Below are positions 45,089 through 54,277 of a DNA stretch of 64,000 nucleotides, one piece after another. The DNA lies in assembly GCA_025384855.1 (NCBI GenBank), contig JALAHT010000001.1:372001-436000 (forward strand), read 5' to 3'. Position numbers and translations under genes: made by a program. The notes under the pieces are model-generated. The model was not told the origin of the DNA. It made no database searches and was given only the letters and a program-made list of their open reading frames with translations. Each line of letters begins with the position of its first letter. The stretch's first letter is position 1. Source of the DNA: Luteirhabdus salina. GTDB lineage: Bacteria > Bacteroidota > Bacteroidia > Flavobacteriales > Flavobacteriaceae.

Positions 45089-45691
45089 TTAACTTCCGAA
45101 GTCGAATTCTACTTCAGGGGCATCTTCACTTCCTTCATCTGCTTCAAAATATGCCTTACGTTCAAAGCCAAGGATACTCGCTGCAATATTTGTAGGGATT
45201 TGACGTACTTCACTGTTAAAAGTACGGGCCTGCTCATTATATCGGTTTCGCTCTACATTAATGCGGTTTTCCGTACGTTCCAGCGAATTGATCAATTCTT
45301 TAAAATTTTCATTCGCCTTTAAGTCAGGATAGCGCTCAAATACCGCTAATAAACGTGCCAAAGCACCCGTTAAGTTACTTTGCACCTCTTGAAATTGTTG
45401 CAATTGCTCAGGAGTAATATTGGTAGGATCAATGGTTACAGACGTAGCTTTACTTCGAGCTTCCGTAACCCTAATCAATGTTTCCTGTTCAAATTCGGCA
45501 TAGCCTTTTGCAGTACTCACAATATTTGGAATAAGATCGGCCCGACGTTGATAGGCACTCTCCACATTTGCCCATTGCGCCGTAACACTTTCCTCCATAG
45601 GTACCAATCGGTTATTAACACTAACAAACCATATTCCACCAATCGCAATCAAGCCAATGATTACGATAAGTGCGATAATCCCTTTTTTCAT
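45089..45691 (-). CDS. lemA: LemA family protein
   Basis: A 200-residue LemA protein: one N-terminal membrane helix (about 4-24, short cytoplasmic end), then helical repeats with the family segments VTAQWANVESAYQRRADLIPNIV, VTEARSKA and RLLAVFERYPDLKANENF. It is probably membrane-anchored with its domain outside. It lies in the M23-MerR-LemA-TPM-TPM operon. Confidence 0.93.
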   Translation of the reverse strand: MKKGIIALIVIIGLIAIGGIWFVSVNNRLVPMEESVTAQWANVESAYQRRADLIPNIVSTAKGYAEFEQETLIRVTEARSKATSVTIDPTNITPEQLQQFQEVQSNLTGALARLLAVFERYPDLKANENFKELINSLERTENRINVERNRYNEQARTFNSEVRQIPTNIAASILGFERKAYFEADEGSEDAPEVEFDFGS

Positions 45692-45702
45692 GAATGTTGA
45701 CT

Positions 45703-46032
45703 TTAAAGTTGGTCTTTAATTTTTAGTAGTTCCGCTTTAATCGATTCTAATTTACGGATAATTTCAAAATTGCTGAGGGTGTCTTTCTTGTTTTCCTTGA
45801 GATGAATCTTGGCGCCTTCCAAGGTAAACCCACGCTCCTTCACCAAGTGGTAGATAAACTCAAGATTTTTTATGTCCTCTGGCGTAAATTTTCGGTTTCC
45901 CTTGGCATTTTTCTTGGGTTGAAGTATGTCGAATTCTTTTTCCCAAAACCGAATAAGCGATGCATTCACCCCAAAGGCGTCTGCAACCTCTCCAATGCCA
46001 TAATATCGTTTTTCTGGAAGTTCTACGTGCAT
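45703..46032 (-). CDS. MerR family transcriptional regulator
   Basis: A 109-residue MerR-type protein with an N-terminal winged helix (YYGIGEVADAFGVNASLIRFWEKEFDILQPKKNAKGNRKF) and a short helical tail. There are no Cys or metal-site residues, and it is short, so it is an unclassified MerR-like DNA-binding protein, probably a local regulator. Its ATG overlaps the stop of the M23 gene (TAATG coupling). Confidence 0.9.
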   Translation of the reverse strand: MHVELPEKRYYGIGEVADAFGVNASLIRFWEKEFDILQPKKNAKGNRKFTPEDIKNLEFIYHLVKERGFTLEGAKIHLKENKKDTLSNFEIIRKLESIKAELLKIKDQL

Positions 46033-47009
46033 TAGTCAAGCGATTGGTTTTCCTGTTGAGCTTTTTTCTGCATTTCGGCAAATTCCTCAGGCGTTAAGTT
46101 TCCGTAGTAGAAATTAATCGGATTGATGCGTTCGCCATCCTTAAACACTTCATAGTGCAAATGCGGTGCCTCGCTCCTACCGGTGCTTCCCACGAAGCCA
46201 ATTAGGTCGCCACGCTTCACACGCTGTCCGCGACGAACATTGTATTTATACAAGTGGGCATATAAACTTTCATAACCATAGCCATGATCGATACGAATGT
46301 GATTTCCATAGCCACTAGCCGTATTGTCGGCGCGACTCACGACCCCATCACCTGAAGCAAATACAGGCGTTCCGCGAGGAGAGGTAAAATCCATTCCGTA
46401 GTGAAACTTTCTAGCTTTGGTAAACGGATCGGTTCTGTAGCCGTATCCCGAAGCCATACGGGTTAAGTCTTCATTCTTTACAGGTTGTATGGCAGGGATG
46501 GCCGCCAACAATTTTTCCTTTTCCTCGGCCAAACTAGCGATTTCATCCAAAGACTTCGATTGAACCACAATTTGCTTCGTCAGTACATCCAATCGTTTGC
46601 TGGTGTTGATAATCAAGTTACTGTTATCGAAGCCTTCCAATTCGCGATAGCGATTAACCCCTCCAAAACCAGCTCTTCGCTGTTCTTCAGGAATGGGATT
46701 GGCTTCAAAATAAACACGGTAAAGATTATTATCGCGATCGGCTACTTCGGCTAAGACGGCTTCGGCCTCGTTCATCTTTTTATTGAGCAGTTCGTACTGT
46801 AGCTCCATATTGGCGAGCTCGCGTTTCAGGGCCTTCTCTTTTGGTGTTTCCACATAGGGTAAGTTAATGTAAATAAGAAACACCACGAAGCCACTAAGAA
46901 TTACCCCAACCAAACTCAACACAAAGATCCCTAACTTTCTACCTTTTTTTTGTTCGATTTTCCGGTAGGAAAGTGTTTCGCTATCGTAGTAATATTTAAC
47001 CTTAGACAT
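46032..47009 (-). CDS. M23 family metallopeptidase (membrane-anchored)
   Basis: A 325-residue peptidoglycan-hydrolase-type protein: one N-terminal membrane helix (about 28-48), a periplasmic coiled coil (about 57-185), and a LytM/M23 domain (about 200-300) with the zinc-binding motifs HYGMDFTSPRGTPVFA (His-x3-Asp) and HLHYEVF (HxH), plus HIRIDHGYGYESLYAHL. It probably cleaves stem-peptide cross-links or activates amidases during cell division. First gene of its operon. Confidence 0.92.
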   Translation of the reverse strand: MSKVKYYYDSETLSYRKIEQKKGRKLGIFVLSLVGVILSGFVVFLIYINLPYVETPKEKALKRELANMELQYELLNKKMNEAEAVLAEVADRDNNLYRVYFEANPIPEEQRRAGFGGVNRYRELEGFDNSNLIINTSKRLDVLTKQIVVQSKSLDEIASLAEEKEKLLAAIPAIQPVKNEDLTRMASGYGYRTDPFTKARKFHYGMDFTSPRGTPVFASGDGVVSRADNTASGYGNHIRIDHGYGYESLYAHLYKYNVRRGQRVKRGDLIGFVGSTGRSEAPHLHYEVFKDGERINPINFYYGNLTPEEFAEMQKKAQQENQSLD

Positions 47010-47024
47010 ACGCTAAAAAAATCC

Positions 47025-47032
47025 TATTTTTG
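47025..47032 (+). promoter_or_regulatory. -7 box upstream of alaS
   Basis: Exact TAttTTTG. Transcription would begin near 47039, leaving a 90-base leader before alaS. That leader opens with a 22-codon ORF (ATG 47039) and contains GGTAAC repeated with an 11-base period. Confidence 0.5.
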
Positions 47033-47129
47033 CGGTTGATGGGCAGTGGTAACCTTTTGGTAACGCTTTACAAATATAGAAATTGTTTTGGTAGTGCACT
47101 TCCCTAACTAATCCGATGAATATTCTTAG

Positions 47130-49742
47130 ATGAAATCCAAGCAGATACGTTCCCAATTTTTAGAATTTTTCAAGTCGAAACAGCATAAAGTCGTGCCTTC
47201 GGCACCCATGGTCATTAAAAATGATCCGACCCTGATGTTTACGAACGCAGGGATGAACCAATTCAAGGAATACTTCCTCGGGAATACCGAACCTAAAAAC
47301 ACACGTGTAGCCGATACCCAAAAATGTCTTCGCGTAAGCGGAAAACATAACGACTTAGAAGAAGTAGGGAAAGATACCTACCACCATACCATGTTCGAAA
47401 TGCTGGGGAACTGGAGCTTTGGCGACTACTTCAAGAAAGAAGCGATCGACTGGGCGTGGGAACTGCTTACTGATGTATACGGCATCGACAAATACACCTT
47501 GTATGTGACCATCTTTGAAGGAGATAAAGCCGACGGACTAGACCGCGATACCGAAGCCTTCAATTATTGGAAACAGCATATTGCCGAAGATCGCATTTTG
47601 AATGGCGACAAAAAAGATAACTTTTGGGAAATGGGCGACCAAGGCCCTTGTGGTCCGTGCAGTGAAGTACACGTCGACCTCCGTTCCGAAGAAGAAAAGA
47701 AACAAACACCCGGTCATGAATTGGTAAACCAAGATCATCCGCAGGTTGTAGAAATCTGGAACTTGGTTTTTATGCAATTCAACCGAAAAGCTGATGGCAG
47801 CCTTAAAAAATTACCTGCGCAACATGTGGATACCGGAATGGGCTTCGAGCGCTTGGCCATGGTACTTCAAGGCAAGAAAAGCAATTACGACACCGATGTA
47901 TTCACGCCACTAATTCGTGAAATCGAAGCGATTACCAACTCAAAATATGGCACCTCTGAAGAAACCGATATCGCCATTCGCGTGATTGCCGACCATGTTC
48001 GAGCGGTTGCCTTCAGTATCGCCGATGGACAGTTGCCTTCCAACAATGGTGCAGGATACGTTATCCGACGTATTTTACGTCGAGCGATTCGTTATGGCTT
48101 CACCTTTTTAAACAAAAAGGAACCCTTTATTTATCGCTTGGTCGATACCTTGGTGAAACAAATGGGTGACGCTTTCCCAGAATTGGTTTCAGAACGGAAC
48201 CTTATCTTCAATGTCATTCGTGAAGAAGAACAATCTTTCCTGCGAACACTCGATCAAGGCTTGGTATTGCTGGAAAATATCATCACCAACACCAAAGACA
48301 AAACCGTTTCCGGAAAGAAAGCGTTTGAACTATACGATACCTACGGTTTCCCAATCGACTTAACCGCATTGATTCTTCGAGAACGCGGTTATGAACTGGA
48401 TTCTGAAGGGTTTGAAAAGGAACTGCAAAAGCAGAAAGACCGTTCACGCCAAGCTACCAAAGTTGAAACAAGCGATTGGGTTGTATTGGATGACGATGCT
48501 GAAGAAGAGTTTGTAGGCTACGATTTATTGCAAACGCAGGTTAAAATTACCCGCTATCGCAAGGTTGAAAGCAAGAAGGAAGGTGAAATCTATCAACTGG
48601 TCTTCAACTTAACGCCTTTTTATGCTGAAGGTGGTGGACAGGTTGGCGACAAAGGCTATCTAGAAGCACCAAATGGTGAAGTCGTTTATATTATCGATAC
48701 CAAACGAGAGAACAACCTCATCGTTCACTATGCGAAAAATTTACCGCGCAATCCTGAAGGAACATTTCAGGCAGTTGTAGATGTTCGGTACCGGACGCGC
48801 ACTGCTGCCAATCATACCGCTACGCACTTGCTTCACCAAGCGCTACGAAATGTGTTGGGTGAACATGTGGCACAAAAGGGATCGATGGTGCATAGCCGAA
48901 ACCTACGGTTCGACTTTTCGCACTTTAGTAAGGTAAGCGACGAAGAGCTGCGCGAGGTTGAAGACTTTGTAAATGCTCGAATCCGGGAAGGAATTCCATT
49001 GGAGGAAAACCGAAACATCCCGTATCAGGATGCGATTGACCAAGGTGCGATTGCGCTGTTTGGCGAAAAGTATGGCGATAGTGTACGAACCATCAAGTTT
49101 GGAAAGTCGATGGAACTTTGTGGCGGAACGCACTTACCGAACACTGAACAGATTTGGCACTTTATTATTACTTCTGAAAGCTCAGTGGCTTCCGGTATTC
49201 GTAGGATTGAAGCGATTACGGGTGAAGCTGCCAAACAATATTTTATCGATCGAAGTGAAGCCTATTCGAAAGTAACACAAGTACTGAATAACGCCAAAGA
49301 CCCGGTGAAGGCAGTTGAAAGCCTTCAGGAAGAGAACCAACAGCTTCAGAAAGAAATTGAAGGCTTAAAAAAGGACAAGGCCAAAAATCTGAAAGGTGAC
49401 CTCAAGTCGGAGTTTAGCGACGTGAACAGCATTCAATTCTTGGCTAAAAAAGTGGATTTGGACGCTGCGGGCATGAAGGATTTGGCGTATGAAATGGGAA
49501 GTGAAATGGAAAATGCCTTTATCCTATTTGGTGCTGACAATGATGGCAAAGCGCTGCTTACTTGCTATATCTCGAAGGAACTGGCAAAAGAACGCGAGCT
49601 GAATGCTGGAACGATTGTTCGTGAGTTAGGAAAACACATTCAAGGTGGTGGTGGCGGTCAGCCGTTCTTTGCAACGGCAGGTGGTAAAAATCCAGAGGGA
49701 ATCGAAAACGCCTTGCAAGCCGCTAAAAGTTATATCGAATAA
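47130..49742 (+). CDS. alaS: Alanyl-tRNA synthetase
   Basis: An 870-residue class II synthetase of full length. Catalytic core with [15 protein letters not shown] and [24 protein letters not shown], the tRNA-recognition region (about 250-440), an editing domain with [12 protein letters not shown] and CGGTHL (zinc/editing site), and the C-terminal C-Ala domain preceded by a coiled coil. The C-terminus contains the expected [17 protein letters not shown]. The GSCFA gene starts two bases after its stop. Confidence 0.96.
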   Translation: MKSKQIRSQFLEFFKSKQHKVVPSAPMVIKNDPTLMFTNAGMNQFKEYFLGNTEPKNTRVADTQKCLRVSGKHNDLEEVGKDTYHHTMFEMLGNWSFGDYFKKEAIDWAWELLTDVYGIDKYTLYVTIFEGDKADGLDRDTEAFNYWKQHIAEDRILNGDKKDNFWEMGDQGPCGPCSEVHVDLRSEEEKKQTPGHELVNQDHPQVVEIWNLVFMQFNRKADGSLKKLPAQHVDTGMGFERLAMVLQGKKSNYDTDVFTPLIREIEAITNSKYGTSEETDIAIRVIADHVRAVAFSIADGQLPSNNGAGYVIRRILRRAIRYGFTFLNKKEPFIYRLVDTLVKQMGDAFPELVSERNLIFNVIREEEQSFLRTLDQGLVLLENIITNTKDKTVSGKKAFELYDTYGFPIDLTALILRERGYELDSEGFEKELQKQKDRSRQATKVETSDWVVLDDDAEEEFVGYDLLQTQVKITRYRKVESKKEGEIYQLVFNLTPFYAEGGGQVGDKGYLEAPNGEVVYIIDTKRENNLIVHYAKNLPRNPEGTFQAVVDVRYRTRTAANHTATHLLHQALRNVLGEHVAQKGSMVHSRNLRFDFSHFSKVSDEELREVEDFVNARIREGIPLEENRNIPYQDAIDQGAIALFGEKYGDSVRTIKFGKSMELCGGTHLPNTEQIWHFIITSESSVASGIRRIEAITGEAAKQYFIDRSEAYSKVTQVLNNAKDPVKAVESLQEENQQLQKEIEGLKKDKAKNLKGDLKSEFSDVNSIQFLAKKVDLDAAGMKDLAYEMGSEMENAFILFGADNDGKALLTCYISKELAKERELNAGTIVRELGKHIQGGGGGQPFFATAGGKNPEGIENALQAAKSYIE

Positions 49743-49744
49743 GA

Positions 49745-50692
49745 TTGGACTTACAAACCCAAATACCCATTACGCCCGAACGCAATCAAATAGATTACGA
49801 TTCGAAGTTGCTGTTAATGGGGTCTTGTTTTACTGAGAATATCGGTGATAAACTCTCTTATTTTAAGTTTCAATCGCTTCAGAACCCAATGGGCATTCTG
49901 TTTCAACCCTTGGCGATTGAAAAATTGATCACGCGTGCAATCAACCAAGAACAGTTCTCAGAAGAAGACCTATTCCAACAAGACGGAAGTTGGCGCTGCT
50001 TTGACGTGCATTCTTCACTAGCAAAAGAAAGTAAAGAAACGTCTCTTTCAACCCTAAACCAAGGACTTCAGCAATTAGGTGAACGATTGACGTCTGCTTC
50101 ACATATTATTTTGAGCTTAGGAACCGCTTGGGCCTATCGCTATGTTGAATCGGACGAATTTGTAGCCAACTGCCATAAAGTTCCGCAGAAAAAATTTTTA
50201 AAAGAATTATTGCCTGTTGAAGCTATTTCTGCTTCCCTTGAAAATATTGTTGCCTTGGTCCGAGATGTGAATCCAGAGGTGACATTCATTTTTACCGTTT
50301 CTCCTGTTCGCCATATAAAGGATGGTATAGTTGAAAACATGCGGAGCAAGTCGCATATAATCGCTGCGGTGCACGAAGTCGTGGAACCCAGAAAACAGCT
50401 TCACTATTTTCCTTCCTATGAAATTATGATGGATGAGCTGCGCGACTATCGCTTTTATGAGCGCGATATGCTTCACCCAAATAGCTTGGCTATCGACATC
50501 ATTTGGAAAAAATTCAACCAGGCTTGGATGGCTTCAACAACCTACGACCTTCAAAAGGAAATCGGAAACATTCAACAAGGATTACAGCATCGACCTTTTC
50601 ACCCGAATAGTGAAGGGCACCAAGCATTTCAACAAAAACTGCAACAAAAAATCGACTCCCTTCAACAAAAATTACCCCACCTCAGGTTCTAA
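49745..50692 (+). CDS. GSCFA-domain protein
   Basis: A 315-residue protein beginning with TTG; its diagnostic motif is MGSCFTENIGDKLSYFKF, which gives the GSCFA family its name and resembles the SGNH/GDSL-hydrolase block I. Later segments (SLGTAWAY, TVSPVRHIKDGIVENMRSK, DMLHPNSLAIDIIWKKF) fit SGNH blocks, the last with the catalytic Asp/His region. Activity has not been established for the family. It is coupled to alaS, a common arrangement in flavobacteria. Confidence 0.88.
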   Translation: MDLQTQIPITPERNQIDYDSKLLLMGSCFTENIGDKLSYFKFQSLQNPMGILFQPLAIEKLITRAINQEQFSEEDLFQQDGSWRCFDVHSSLAKESKETSLSTLNQGLQQLGERLTSASHIILSLGTAWAYRYVESDEFVANCHKVPQKKFLKELLPVEAISASLENIVALVRDVNPEVTFIFTVSPVRHIKDGIVENMRSKSHIIAAVHEVVEPRKQLHYFPSYEIMMDELRDYRFYERDMLHPNSLAIDIIWKKFNQAWMASTTYDLQKEIGNIQQGLQHRPFHPNSEGHQAFQQKLQQKIDSLQQKLPHLRF

Positions 50693-50766
50693 AACCTTTT
50701 TAGGACATATTCCTCATCCCTACTTCATTGCATATAGCGTATAGCGTAACGCTTACAGCTCCACAT

Positions 50767-50814
50767 ATACGTCAATTGTCGTATTGAACAACGCTCCTGA
50801 TAGTTTCAATTTTG
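50767..50814 (+). promoter_or_regulatory. Operator-promoter of the outer-membrane gene (box 1)
   Basis: Inverted repeat ATACG-tcaattgt-CGTAT (50767-50784) overlaps the -33 TTG (50784-50786). After exactly 20 bases comes a -7 box CAatTTTG (50807-50814). The same arrangement recurs at 51362, 52219 and 56242. Confidence 0.75.
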
Positions 50815-50836
50815 TGACCTAACCAAATTAACTATT

Positions 50837-51361
50837 ATGAGAACATTTTTAATTGCGCTTTTGGCGCTTTGTGCATTTCAAACCTCCAACGCTCAAATTG
50901 AGGAAGGCAACATTTTAGTTTCCTTAGGAGTGGGATTAAGTCCAACATTTTATTCCGGTAATGGCTACGAATCTTCCACCCCACCTATTGAAGTAGCAGG
51001 CGAATATGCCTTTACCGAGGATATCACGGGCGGAATCTTTGCCGGATACGCTAGTGCTGAGTTCAGAAACTCAGGATTTGGATACGATTACACCTATACG
51101 TTATTTGGAGCCGTGGGGAACTACCATTTCGTGAATGAAGAAAGCTTTAATGTGTATGCTGGAGCAAAACTAGGATACGTTAGTATTTCTTCTGAGTCGG
51201 TAGGTACCAATAACGGCTTCAACTTTAGCGCCGAGGCCTCTGGCTTGCTATATGGTGGTCAATTAGGTGCGCGCTATTGGTTTAGTGACGCGATAGCCGT
51301 AAATGCGGAATTGGGATATGGAGTATCCATCTTCAAAGCTGGTGTTTCCTTCAAATTCTAG
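50837..51361 (+). CDS. Small outer-membrane beta-barrel protein
   Basis: A 174-residue secreted protein: signal peptide (LIALLALCAFQTSNAQ) then about eight amphipathic strands with aromatic ends (VEVAGEYAF, GGIFAGYASAEF, YNVYAGAKLGYVSI, ... GVSIFKAGVSFKF) and terminal Phe, typical of OmpW/OmpX-like barrels. It is preceded by an operator-promoter shared with the next genes, so it is probably a target of the downstream two-component system. Confidence 0.88.
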   Translation: MRTFLIALLALCAFQTSNAQIEEGNILVSLGVGLSPTFYSGNGYESSTPPIEVAGEYAFTEDITGGIFAGYASAEFRNSGFGYDYTYTLFGAVGNYHFVNEESFNVYAGAKLGYVSISSESVGTNNGFNFSAEASGLLYGGQLGARYWFSDAIAVNAELGYGVSIFKAGVSFKF

Positions 51362-51410
51362 AATACGGCAAATGTCGTATTGAACTCGATGCGTTCATTT
51401 CACACCTTTG
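51362..51410 (+). promoter_or_regulatory. Operator-promoter of the lipoprotein gene (box 2)
   Basis: AATACG-gcaaatgt-CGTATT (51362-51381), the most perfect copy, overlaps the -33 TTG (51380-51382). The -7 box CAccTTTG (51403-51410) follows after exactly 20 bases. Confidence 0.78.
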
Positions 51411-51464
51411 AAAAATAACCAAAACCATCTTCCCTAATGGGAGGAAGTAAAAACCAAAACAATT

Positions 51465-51986
51465 ATGAAGACTTTACAAAAAGCACTTTTAGTATTATTT
51501 ATGGCGGCAGCAGTAGTTGCATGCAAAAAAGATGATGACGGAGGCGACGATCCCTCTGGCGGAACTGGATCATTCACTGCCAAGGTAGACGGTAACACCT
51601 TTACGGGCATCGAAGGAACCGTTGTGGCTCAAGTAACCAGCAATGGTGGTGGCGAAGTCTTAGCAATTAGTGGAGGGACAAACGCTTCAGAGAACCTTCA
51701 AATGATTGTTCAAGGTTTCGATGGCGAAGGCTCCTATAATCTAAACTTTACAAGTATCGGTACATATAGTTATTTACCAGATCCGAGCAACCCAGATCCT
51801 AATACAGTAGTTGTTTACACTACCGTTGGAGATGCCCAGAGCAATAATGGTGAAGTGAATGTATCTAGCTACGATGGCACGACTATTAAAGGAACGTTTA
51901 GCTTTACGGGTTTCAACCTAGATGATAATGCTGATACTGTTTCCGTAACAGAAGGGGAATTTAATATTGAGGTCACCAATAACTAA
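51465..51986 (+). CDS. Small lipoprotein of unknown function
   Basis: A 173-residue lipoprotein: lipobox AAVVAC then a Lys/Asp/Gly-rich tether (KKDDDGGDDPSGGTG) and a beta-sandwich-like domain (SFTAKVDGNTFTGIEGTVVAQ ... TTIKGTFSFTGFNLD) of the kind found in many Bacteroidota DUF6252-like lipoproteins. Function unknown. It shares its promoter architecture with the genes on either side. Confidence 0.8.
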   Translation: MKTLQKALLVLFMAAAVVACKKDDDGGDDPSGGTGSFTAKVDGNTFTGIEGTVVAQVTSNGGGEVLAISGGTNASENLQMIVQGFDGEGSYNLNFTSIGTYSYLPDPSNPDPNTVVVYTTVGDAQSNNGEVNVSSYDGTTIKGTFSFTGFNLDDNADTVSVTEGEFNIEVTNN

Positions 51987-52040
51987 CCAACTAATTCTTC
52001 CATTATGAGAAATCTCAAGTGTTGAGGTTTTTACGTGGAG

Positions 52041-52076
52041 CCGGGAATGGAACATCGTTCTGTTTCCGGTTTTTTT
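52041..52076 (+). terminator. Terminator after the lipoprotein gene
   Basis: CCGG-gaatg-GAAC-atc-GTTC-tgttt-CCGG stem followed by seven Ts (52070-52076). This separates the lipoprotein gene from the propeller gene. Confidence 0.85.
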
Positions 52077-52093
52077 GCTTTAGGAATTTGAAA

Positions 52094-52172
52094 GGTGGCT
52101 GAGGTTCTCGAAGCCACCTGAAATATCGGATACCTAACTACCTTTATGGTGCCTTCGAGAGCCTCAGGCACC
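52094..52172. repeat. Pair of inverted-orientation palindromes with compensatory changes
   Basis: GGTGGCT-gaggttctcga-AGCCACC (52094-52118) and GGTGCCT-tcgagagcctc-AGGCACC (52148-52172). The second is an inverted copy of the first, and the stem change at position five is compensated in the opposite arm. REP/BIME-like. Together with the terminator these fill most of the 307-base gap. Confidence 0.85.
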
Positions 52173-52218
52173 AAAGCGTTCTAACTACTATCGACTAAAG
52201 ACAAATGACTTACAAAAG

Positions 52219-52266
52219 ATACGTCAATTGCCCTATTGAATTCGCATGCCAATTCCTTCACCTTTA
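52219..52266 (+). promoter_or_regulatory. Operator-promoter of the propeller gene (box 3)
   Basis: ATACG-tcaattgc-CCTAT (52219-52236), -33 TTG (52236-52238), exactly 20 bases, then CAccTTTA (52259-52266). Right arm and -7 box each have one deviation from box 2. Confidence 0.72.
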
Positions 52267-52293
52267 CATCATAACAACTAAGTACCCACGATT

Positions 52294-54156
52294 ATGAAAA
52301 CTTCAATTTTTACATCACTCTTGCTAAGTATGTTTCTGCTTAGCACCACAGTGTTCGGTCAAAAAGCCGAGCAGCCCGATTTTCGATATGATGTCGGAGC
52401 AAAAATCAACGAAATGACCCTTACCGAGGGCGGTACCATGGTCGTCGCTACCAACGACGGACTTGTAGGTATAAAACCGGGCAGCAACGAATTGCTCTTC
52501 AACTTCACCGATTATGGTCGCGTGAAGCCCGAAGAACTGTTTTATGTTCCACAAGCACCGTATGTAATTGTTGGTCAGACCGGTTTTGCCAATATGTCGA
52601 CCAAAAAAGCAGTTATCGATTATATCAGCGGTAAAAAATTATTCAGTACCGAAGATAACGGCTGGAAACAAGTTATGACCTGCGATGTTATCATGCCGCA
52701 AAATAAATTGGTGGTGAGCGGCCAGCGTCGTGCCGACGAAAAATATGCGTCGCAAGTAGCCGTATACGATCTTACTACTGGAGGTGAAGATTATCGCTTC
52801 AATTTAGTGGACCCAGGAAAAGTGACCATGAGAAATTATATGGTAAGCGGACGACCCCTATTGATGAAGGATAAATTACTTATTCCAACCAGCCAAGGGA
52901 TTATCGCCAAGTCGAAAACCGGTGAAACGCTTTGGGACAATGACCTTAAAAACATCGATTGGATGGTGGCAAATGAAGACGAGTCTGATATTTATGCGTT
53001 CGAAACAAACGACACCAATAAATGGACAAAGATCTATAAAGTTAGCCCGCAGGGACAGGAAGTTTGGAGCGACGATGCTAAGGTGAAAGGGGTCGTAACA
53101 AATTTTGAAATATTGCCACAAGGATTGGCCGTTGTAAGCAACACCTATAACCAAGGAAAAGGAATCTTGGCCGGAGCATCCGAGTCGAAAATCGCCATGT
53201 TAAGTGCTACCAATGGTGAAGATTTATGGGATAAGGCACCAAAAACGAAAGGCTATGTGCAGCATTTCTATATCATGGAGGATGGTATTCTCTTCGGAAT
53301 TCAAGAAGGCGGTATCAATAAAATCTCCTACGATGGAAAAACGCTATTTAAAAAGCCTTTGAAAACGGGTGAAAATATTCTTACCATGGCCGAAACGCCG
53401 CAAGGACTTATCTATATCACTTCCGAAGATGCTAATATTGTTAATTTGACAAATGGCGAACAGGTGTGGAAGAAGCCTTTAAAATATAAACGTGCCGATG
53501 CTATTAGCTCTACCTACGACAGCAAGAATAGCCGGTATCTAATTAGTGCCGATGACGAGCTATTTGCGGTAGATGCGAATTCAGGTGAAGTGTCTACCCT
53601 TGCCGAAAGCAAGTTCGAAGGAAAGGAAGATCCGAGCCATGTTGAAGTCAGAAATGATGGTATTTTACTGACCAGCGACCAGAACATGATGTTGTTGGAT
53701 TGGGATGGAAATGCAAAATGGCACGAATACTATCGTGCACCAGGTAAAAGCGCATTCGGAGCTATTTTATCAGGGGTTATGGCGGTAGCGACAGCGGCGA
53801 CGGCTATGGCTGCGTACAATGCCGCTAACCAAAATAGAAACAAATTAGGCGCCTATACCGATAGAGGTGAACGCTATGCCGATTTAGGCGACGGAATGGC
53901 AATGGCATCCGGTGCTTCGGTCGCGGAAATGCTCCGAAGGTTTAAAGCCACTGCCGCAACAGCGGATGCTCAGTTTGTCCTTACAAAATTAGATGATGGC
54001 GTGGGCTTGGTAAAGTTGAATAAGGACTCTGGTGCTATGGAAAAGGAAATTATACTGAAAGATAAAAAACCAGAATATCAAGTAGATGAAATTGCAGGAG
54101 TCCTTTACTATAAAGCCGACAACAATTCCATTTTTGCATATGATCTAACCAAATAA
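52294..54156 (+). CDS. Secreted propeller-type protein (PQQ-like repeats)
   Basis: A 620-residue secreted protein: signal peptide (LLLSMFLLSTTVFGQ) and repeated beta-blade units (MVVATNDGLVGIKPGSNELLF, QGIIAKSKTGETLWDNDL, SKIAMLSATNGEDLWDKAP, GINKISYDGKTLFKKPL, ANIVNLTNGEQVWKKPLKYK), as in PQQ/BamB-like propellers. Near residue 490-510 an Ala-rich hydrophobic stretch (GAILSGVMAVATAATAMAAYNAA) interrupts the propeller and could be a membrane-inserting hairpin. Function unknown; its promoter has box 3. Confidence 0.82.
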   Translation: MKTSIFTSLLLSMFLLSTTVFGQKAEQPDFRYDVGAKINEMTLTEGGTMVVATNDGLVGIKPGSNELLFNFTDYGRVKPEELFYVPQAPYVIVGQTGFANMSTKKAVIDYISGKKLFSTEDNGWKQVMTCDVIMPQNKLVVSGQRRADEKYASQVAVYDLTTGGEDYRFNLVDPGKVTMRNYMVSGRPLLMKDKLLIPTSQGIIAKSKTGETLWDNDLKNIDWMVANEDESDIYAFETNDTNKWTKIYKVSPQGQEVWSDDAKVKGVVTNFEILPQGLAVVSNTYNQGKGILAGASESKIAMLSATNGEDLWDKAPKTKGYVQHFYIMEDGILFGIQEGGINKISYDGKTLFKKPLKTGENILTMAETPQGLIYITSEDANIVNLTNGEQVWKKPLKYKRADAISSTYDSKNSRYLISADDELFAVDANSGEVSTLAESKFEGKEDPSHVEVRNDGILLTSDQNMMLLDWDGNAKWHEYYRAPGKSAFGAILSGVMAVATAATAMAAYNAANQNRNKLGAYTDRGERYADLGDGMAMASGASVAEMLRRFKATAATADAQFVLTKLDDGVGLVKLNKDSGAMEKEIILKDKKPEYQVDEIAGVLYYKADNNSIFAYDLTK

Positions 54157-54207
54157 AGACTAAACTTTGTTTAGCAGCCAATGGTATTGAGGAGTGTCAT
54201 TGGTTTG

Positions 54208-54247
54208 CAAAACCCCAATCGATTTACGAGCGGGGTTTTGATTTTTT
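54208..54247 (+). terminator. Terminator after the propeller gene
   Basis: Stem CAAAACCCC/GGGGTTTTG (54208-54240) followed by ATTTTTT. It separates the propeller gene from the sensor kinase gene. Confidence 0.88.
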
Positions 54248-54277
54248 AGTATTTTGGTAGCAACTAACCAACTGATT

